A DNA stretch of 8,923 nt from positions 1-8,923 of the forward strand of contig NZ_JAIVFR010000206.1 of the NCBI RefSeq assembly GCF_020829685.1, in the 5' to 3' direction. Of the stretch, positions 6,140 to 8,923 are shown in pieces. The stretch is from Nostoc sp. CHAB 5715 (GTDB taxonomy: Bacteria; Cyanobacteriota; Cyanobacteriia; Cyanobacteriales; Nostocaceae). The notes beneath the pieces are model-generated. The model saw nothing but the letters and a program-made list of their open reading frames with translations. It ran no database searches and was not told the DNA's origin. A program made the translations under genes and the position numbers. Each line of letters starts with the position of its first letter. The first letter of the stretch is position 1.

Positions 6140-6188
6140 CATTGGGCATTGGGCATTGGGCATTGGGCATTGGGCATTGGGCATTGGG
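6140..6188 (+). repeat. Seven exact tandem copies of CATTGGG
   Basis: The 7-bp unit is repeated perfectly seven times, ending 17 bp before the kinase start codon and followed by a degenerate TATTG. This is a short tandemly repeated repetitive sequence of the kind known from heterocystous cyanobacteria. On the kinase's coding strand it reads CCCAATG, so each unit contributes an ATG in the presumed leader. Exact copies suggest recent expansion by slippage. Confidence 0.92.
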
Positions 6189-6196
6189 TATTGATT

Positions 6197-6240
6197 ATTA
6201 GTCCTTTGCCCTCACAAATGACAAATGACAAAGGACTAAT
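6197..6240. repeat. 12-bp perfect inverted repeat between SIMPL gene and kinase
   Basis: ATTAGTCCTTTG (6197-6208) and CAAAGGACTAAT (6229-6240) are exact reverse complements around a 20-nt spacer containing two ACAAATG units. Its right arm lies 2 bp from the SIMPL gene stop codon. It could fold at that transcript's 3' end, but no U-run follows on the minus strand, so terminator function is uncertain. Confidence 0.7.
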
Positions 6241-6242
6241 GA

Positions 6243-6989
6243 CTAATAACTAATTTGTAGCGTCACCGATGCTTCTACTTGCTGTTCACCACCAACGATA
6301 GGGGTGGAAGCATCAGTATTGGCTAACTTTGAAGCCTCAGCCCTTAAAAACATCGGTGGTGGAGGCGCACTGGCATTATTAACTTGAATGCTCACCACTT
6401 CTTTGGATTTGAAACCCAAGGCACTGAAAACAGCATCAGCTTGCTGTTGGGCATCTTGGGTAGCTTCTTTTAATGCTTGTTTTTGAGCAGCCGCGATCGC
6501 TTCATCATTAGCAACAAAACTAATACCATTAATTTCTGTTGCACCCGCTTTCACTGCATCATCCAATAATGTACCAGCTTTCTCGGTGGTAATGCGAAAA
6601 CTCACAATGTTATTAGCAGCATAGCCTGTAATCTTCTGCACATTATTCGTGTAGCTGTAAACTGGATTAAGTCGGATACCAGTAGTTTGTAATTTTTCAA
6701 CATTTTGGCTCTTGAGGAACGCAACTACAGCCGATGACCTCCGGGCGGCTTCTTGCTGTACCTCCTGGGCTGTTTTCCCTTGAATCTCCACTCCTAAACT
6801 GACTTGGGCTAGGGTTGTAGGAATTGTTTCTACTCCGCGACCACTGACACTAAGAGTTCGCCATAATTTCTCTTTTTCTTGTGCCAATGTAGGCAGTGTA
6901 AAAGTTACACATAATATCATTGCTAAAGGCAGTATTTTCCACAAGTTTCCATTGGGAAACTGAGAACCGGGTAAAACGGCTCTAGTCAT
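6243..6989 (-). CDS. Exported SIMPL domain-containing protein (DUF541)
   Basis: With the ATG at 6989 the protein has 248 residues. It begins with a basic N-region and hydrophobic core (NLWKILPLAMILCVTFTLPTLAQ), a signal peptide probably cleaved after Ala36. The mature part fits the SIMPL/DUF541 family: LSVSGRGVETIPTTLAQVSLGVE, an AQEVQQEAARRSSAVVAFLK helix, LQTTGIRLNPVYSY and the pattern ITGYAANNIVSFRI. KAGTLLDDAVKAGATEINGISF and the terminal EASVTLQISY complete it. Family members are periplasmic or envelope proteins of poorly defined role. GAGGAG 10 nt upstream supports this start. A longer frame begins at 7097, but its extra 36 residues precede the signal peptide and cross a perfect DNA dyad, so I reject it. 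It is divergent from the antiporter gene. Confidence 0.88.
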   Translation of the reverse strand: MTRAVLPGSQFPNGNLWKILPLAMILCVTFTLPTLAQEKEKLWRTLSVSGRGVETIPTTLAQVSLGVEIQGKTAQEVQQEAARRSSAVVAFLKSQNVEKLQTTGIRLNPVYSYTNNVQKITGYAANNIVSFRITTEKAGTLLDDAVKAGATEINGISFVANDEAIAAAQKQALKEATQDAQQQADAVFSALGFKSKEVVSIQVNNASAPPPPMFLRAEASKLANTDASTPIVGGEQQVEASVTLQISY

Positions 6990-7050
6990 AAGATTTGCAC
7001 TCCTCAAAGTATCCAGAGATGTTTTTAATAAGCGTATGTAGCAATCTTCT

Positions 7051-7077
7051 GGTGGCTGTTGAGAGTCAACAGTCACC
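7051..7077. promoter_or_regulatory. Strong dyad in the divergent SIMPL/antiporter region
   Basis: CTGTTGA (7056-7062), GAG, TCAACAG (7066-7072) is a perfect 7-3-7 dyad. It extends through one mismatch to GGTG (7051-7054) and CACC (7074-7077). It lies 62 bp upstream of the preferred SIMPL start and could be a hairpin in that leader or an operator. No regulator is identified. Confidence 0.5.
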
Positions 7078-7131
7078 ACAAGTTTTTCACAACTCAAGTG
7101 CGATCGCTAGATAGGATTTGTATGTTCTTAC

Positions 7132-7161
7132 TTTGACACTGCGATCGTCAAAAGCTGAAAT
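7132..7161 (+). promoter_or_regulatory. Candidate sigma-70 promoter with overlapping operator-like dyad for the antiporter gene
   Basis: TTGACA at 7133-7138 matches the -35 consensus exactly. A 17-bp spacer leads to TGAAAT at 7156-7161, which matches 4 of 6 bases of the -10 consensus. Overlapping the -35 box, TTTGAC (7132-7137) and GTCAAA (7147-7152) form a perfect 6-bp inverted repeat with a 9-bp spacer, suitable for a dimeric regulator. The start of transcription would be near 7168, giving a leader of about 110 nt to the ATG at 7280. Confidence 0.5.
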
Positions 7162-7279
7162 GGTTACATTTTTGGAAACTAAAAAACACAAATTAATTTA
7201 AATAAGCTGCCAATAGCATTTCCATAGGATGTTTTTCAGAAACGCGTCAAAATCAAAGAGAAGGATTTTCACGAAACCC

Positions 7280-8758
7280 ATGCATTTGTTAAATCCAATC
7301 AGCTTCTCTTTTCCTCTGCTGGCTACCGCAACACAAGCCGCAGACAGTTCAATGGTAGTAGCAGCAGTGTTACTAAGCTTAGTAGTCGTTTATCTCGCCA
7401 GCAAAGTTGGTGGAGAGTTATCAAACCAAGTGGGTTTACCGCCTGTCTTAGGCGAACTCGTAGGTGGTGTGGCAGTTGGCATCTCTGTTTTCCACCTTTT
7501 AGTGTTTCCAGAGGGCGGCACAGACAGTTCTAACTCTTTGATCATGTCCTTCCTGCAAATCACTGCTGGTTTAACGCCTGAAGCCACTCCAGCCGTGTTT
7601 GCAGCGCAGTCTGAGGTCATTTCCGTTTTGGCAGAATTGGGTGTGATCATCCTACTGTTTGAAATCGGCTTGGAATCGAACTTAAAAGATTTAATGGCAG
7701 TTGGTATCCAAGCCACCGTCGTCGCAGTAGTGGGGGTAGCAGTACCCTTTGCAGCTGGTACTGTGGGACTGATGACTTTATTTGGAATTGCTGCTGTACC
7801 CGCAATTTTTGCCGGGGCGGCTTTGACTGCCACTAGTATTGGGATTACTTCTAAGGTGCTGTCAGAATTGGGGCGACTCAATTCTAAAGAAGGGCAGATT
7901 ATTTTGGGTGCTGCCGTAATTGACGACGTTTTGGGAATCATCGTTTTAGCGGTAGTTGCCAGCCTAGCTAAAGATGGCGTGGTGGATGTGAGCAAAGTTA
8001 TTTATTTGATTATCAGCGCCACTGGTTTTATTTTGGGAGCAATCCTACTAGGGAATGTTTTCAATAAGTCCTTTGTAGCGATCGCTGATCAACTCAAAAC
8101 ACGCGGTGGACTGGTGATACCAGCATTCATCTTCGCTTTTGCTATGGCATACCTTGCCGCCGTCATCCACCTAGAAGCAATTTTGGGAGCTTTTGCGGCG
8201 GGTTTAGTCCTAGAAGAGACAGAGAAGCGCAAAGAACTGCAAACGCAAGTTTGTCCCATTGCCGATATGTTAGTGCCAATTTTCTTTGTGACTGTTGGGG
8301 CAAAAACCGATTTGGGAGTTTTAAACCCAGCAATTCCCGATAATCGGGAAGGTTTAATTATGGCAACTTTCCTGATCACAGTAGCCATTCTCGGTAAAGT
8401 AATCACAGGCTTAAGCGTGTTTGGTCAACCGGAAATCAACCGTTTAGCGATCGGTGTGGGGATGATTCCTAGAGGGGAAGTTGGATTAGTGTTTGCTGGT
8501 GTCGGCGCAGCCAGTGGCGCTCTCTCGAAACCATTAGGGGCAGCAATCATCATGATGGTTATCTTGACAACCTTTTTAGCTCCTCCTTTGTTACGATTTG
8601 TATTTCCAGACCCAAAAACTGCGGATTCAGGTTCAGACAAACTGATTTTAGATGGTTCCTCTGGAACCTCGCTGGTAATTGAACCACCTCAATCAAGAGT
8701 GCCAGCATCAAATGACAGTGGCAATTTGGAAGTAACCCCAGAATCTAGCGATCGCTAA
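7280..8758 (+). CDS. Cation/proton antiporter, CPA2 family (NhaS3/NapA-like)
   Basis: An integral membrane antiporter that should exchange Na+ (or K+) for H+. From the ATG at 7280 it has 492 residues with about 12-13 hydrophobic segments. Diagnostic CPA2 features, in this numbering, are LPPVLGELVGG (53-63), LGVIILLFEIGLES (120-133), LTATSIGIT (182-190), the ion-binding pair Asp215-Asp216 in AAVIDDVLGI, LEAILGAFAAGLVLEE (298-313), and the late-helix GMIPRGEVGLVFA with Arg398. A hydrophilic tail of about 45 residues ends the protein. It most resembles cyanobacterial NhaS3, a thylakoid Na+/H+ antiporter, but I cannot confirm orthology. An ATG at 7229 would add 17 basic residues; I prefer 7280 because MHLLNPISFSFPLLATATQA leads directly into the first membrane segment, although the AAGGA upstream is 14 nt away. 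Confidence 0.92.
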   Translation: MHLLNPISFSFPLLATATQAADSSMVVAAVLLSLVVVYLASKVGGELSNQVGLPPVLGELVGGVAVGISVFHLLVFPEGGTDSSNSLIMSFLQITAGLTPEATPAVFAAQSEVISVLAELGVIILLFEIGLESNLKDLMAVGIQATVVAVVGVAVPFAAGTVGLMTLFGIAAVPAIFAGAALTATSIGITSKVLSELGRLNSKEGQIILGAAVIDDVLGIIVLAVVASLAKDGVVDVSKVIYLIISATGFILGAILLGNVFNKSFVAIADQLKTRGGLVIPAFIFAFAMAYLAAVIHLEAILGAFAAGLVLEETEKRKELQTQVCPIADMLVPIFFVTVGAKTDLGVLNPAIPDNREGLIMATFLITVAILGKVITGLSVFGQPEINRLAIGVGMIPRGEVGLVFAGVGAASGALSKPLGAAIIMMVILTTFLAPPLLRFVFPDPKTADSGSDKLILDGSSGTSLVIEPPQSRVPASNDSGNLEVTPESSDR

Positions 8759-8763
8759 TCTTT

Positions 8764-8826
8764 GGGAATCGGGAATGGGGAATGGGGAATAGGGAATAGG
8801 GAATGGGGAATGGGGAATAGGGAATA
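8764..8826 (+). repeat. Nine tandem 7-bp units GGGAATR
   Basis: Nine consecutive heptamers start at 8764. The first is GGGAATC; the rest alternate in pairs of GGGAATG and GGGAATA. They begin 5 bp after the antiporter stop codon and run into GGAAGAAAC (8827-8835). This is a classic cyanobacterial short tandem repeat. The paired G,G,A,A,G,G,A,A order suggests duplication in 28-bp steps. Confidence 0.92.
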
Positions 8827-8848
8827 GGAAGAAACTTGTTCAATAACT

Positions 8849-8893
8849 CTCCCTCATCTCCCTCATCTCCCTCATCTCCCTCATCTCCCTCAT
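8849..8893 (+). repeat. Five exact tandem copies of the nonamer CTCCCTCAT
   Basis: Five perfect 9-bp copies are followed by C-rich sequence and CCCAATGCCC near the window end. It lies in the 165-bp gene-free stretch downstream of the antiporter gene. The pyrimidine-rich strand could partly pair with the G-rich heptamer array upstream. Confidence 0.92.
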
Positions 8894-8923
8894 CCTCCCC
8901 CTGCCCAATGCCCAAAACTTATT

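Noticed and set aside
6140..6188. Possible CRISPR or phage attachment repeat
   Set aside because: It is a pure 7-bp tandem repeat without spacers, typical of cyanobacterial short tandem repeats.
6990..7097. Longer start of the SIMPL protein at 7097
   Set aside because: It would place 36 residues before a clear signal peptide and make a perfect DNA dyad coding; GAGGAG supports 6989.
7120..7131. NtcA-like site GTA-TGTTCT-TAC
   Set aside because: The spacer is 6 bp; NtcA sites need GTA-N8-TAC.
7390..7995. Minus-strand 201-codon frame inside the antiporter gene
   Set aside because: It is antisense to conserved membrane segments; its Thr/Ala/Pro-rich product reflects hydrophobic codons on the other strand.

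Overview
This window looks like the chromosome of a filamentous, Nostoc/Anabaena-type cyanobacterium. The octamer GCGATCGC (HIP1) occurs 13 times in 8.9 kb. Intergenic DNA is full of heptanucleotide arrays (GGGCATT, GGGAATR) and small palindromes typical of Nostocales. The proteins also fit: a Uma2 nuclease, an Hpt-CheA-CheW-receiver hybrid kinase, a SIMPL-domain protein and a CPA2 Na+/H+ antiporter. The assignment rests on recognition, not on a database search.

Layout. (1) 94-1053, minus: UV damage endonuclease UvsE, whose last residues are encoded by a palindromic dispersed repeat. (2) 1054-1323: no gene; it holds a 119-bp MITE-like element with imperfect 27-bp terminal inverted repeats. 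(3) 1324-1944, minus: Uma2-family PD-(D/E)XK nuclease. (4) 1990-2735, minus: wreck of a HEAT-repeat protein that resembles the ends of cyanobacterial NACHT/STAND proteins. An N-terminal membrane segment with one HEAT module and a C-terminal HEAT fragment remain. They are separated by degenerate 21-bp tandem arrays, and the C-terminal part carries an in-frame stop. (5) 2736-3111: no gene; a start-proximal hairpin, heptad arrays, a 58-bp nested palindrome and three further hairpins. (6) 3112-6123, minus: 1003-residue CheA-type hybrid histidine kinase. (7) 6124-6242: seven exact CATTGGG copies, then a 12-bp inverted repeat. (8) 6243-6989, minus: exported SIMPL-domain (DUF541) protein. (9) 6990-7279: divergent control region with a strong dyad and a good promoter candidate. 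(10) 7280-8758, plus: CPA2 cation/proton antiporter. (11) 8759-8923: heptamer and nonamer arrays.

The genes do not form an obvious single pathway. DNA repair, a solitary signalling kinase, a cell-envelope protein and ion homeostasis sit side by side, mostly as single transcription units separated by repeat-rich spacers. The only clear regulatory pairing is the divergent SIMPL/antiporter arrangement. The most unusual stretch is 1990-2890, where a decaying HEAT/NACHT-like gene, a 7-residue-period repeat array and several folded elements are packed together.
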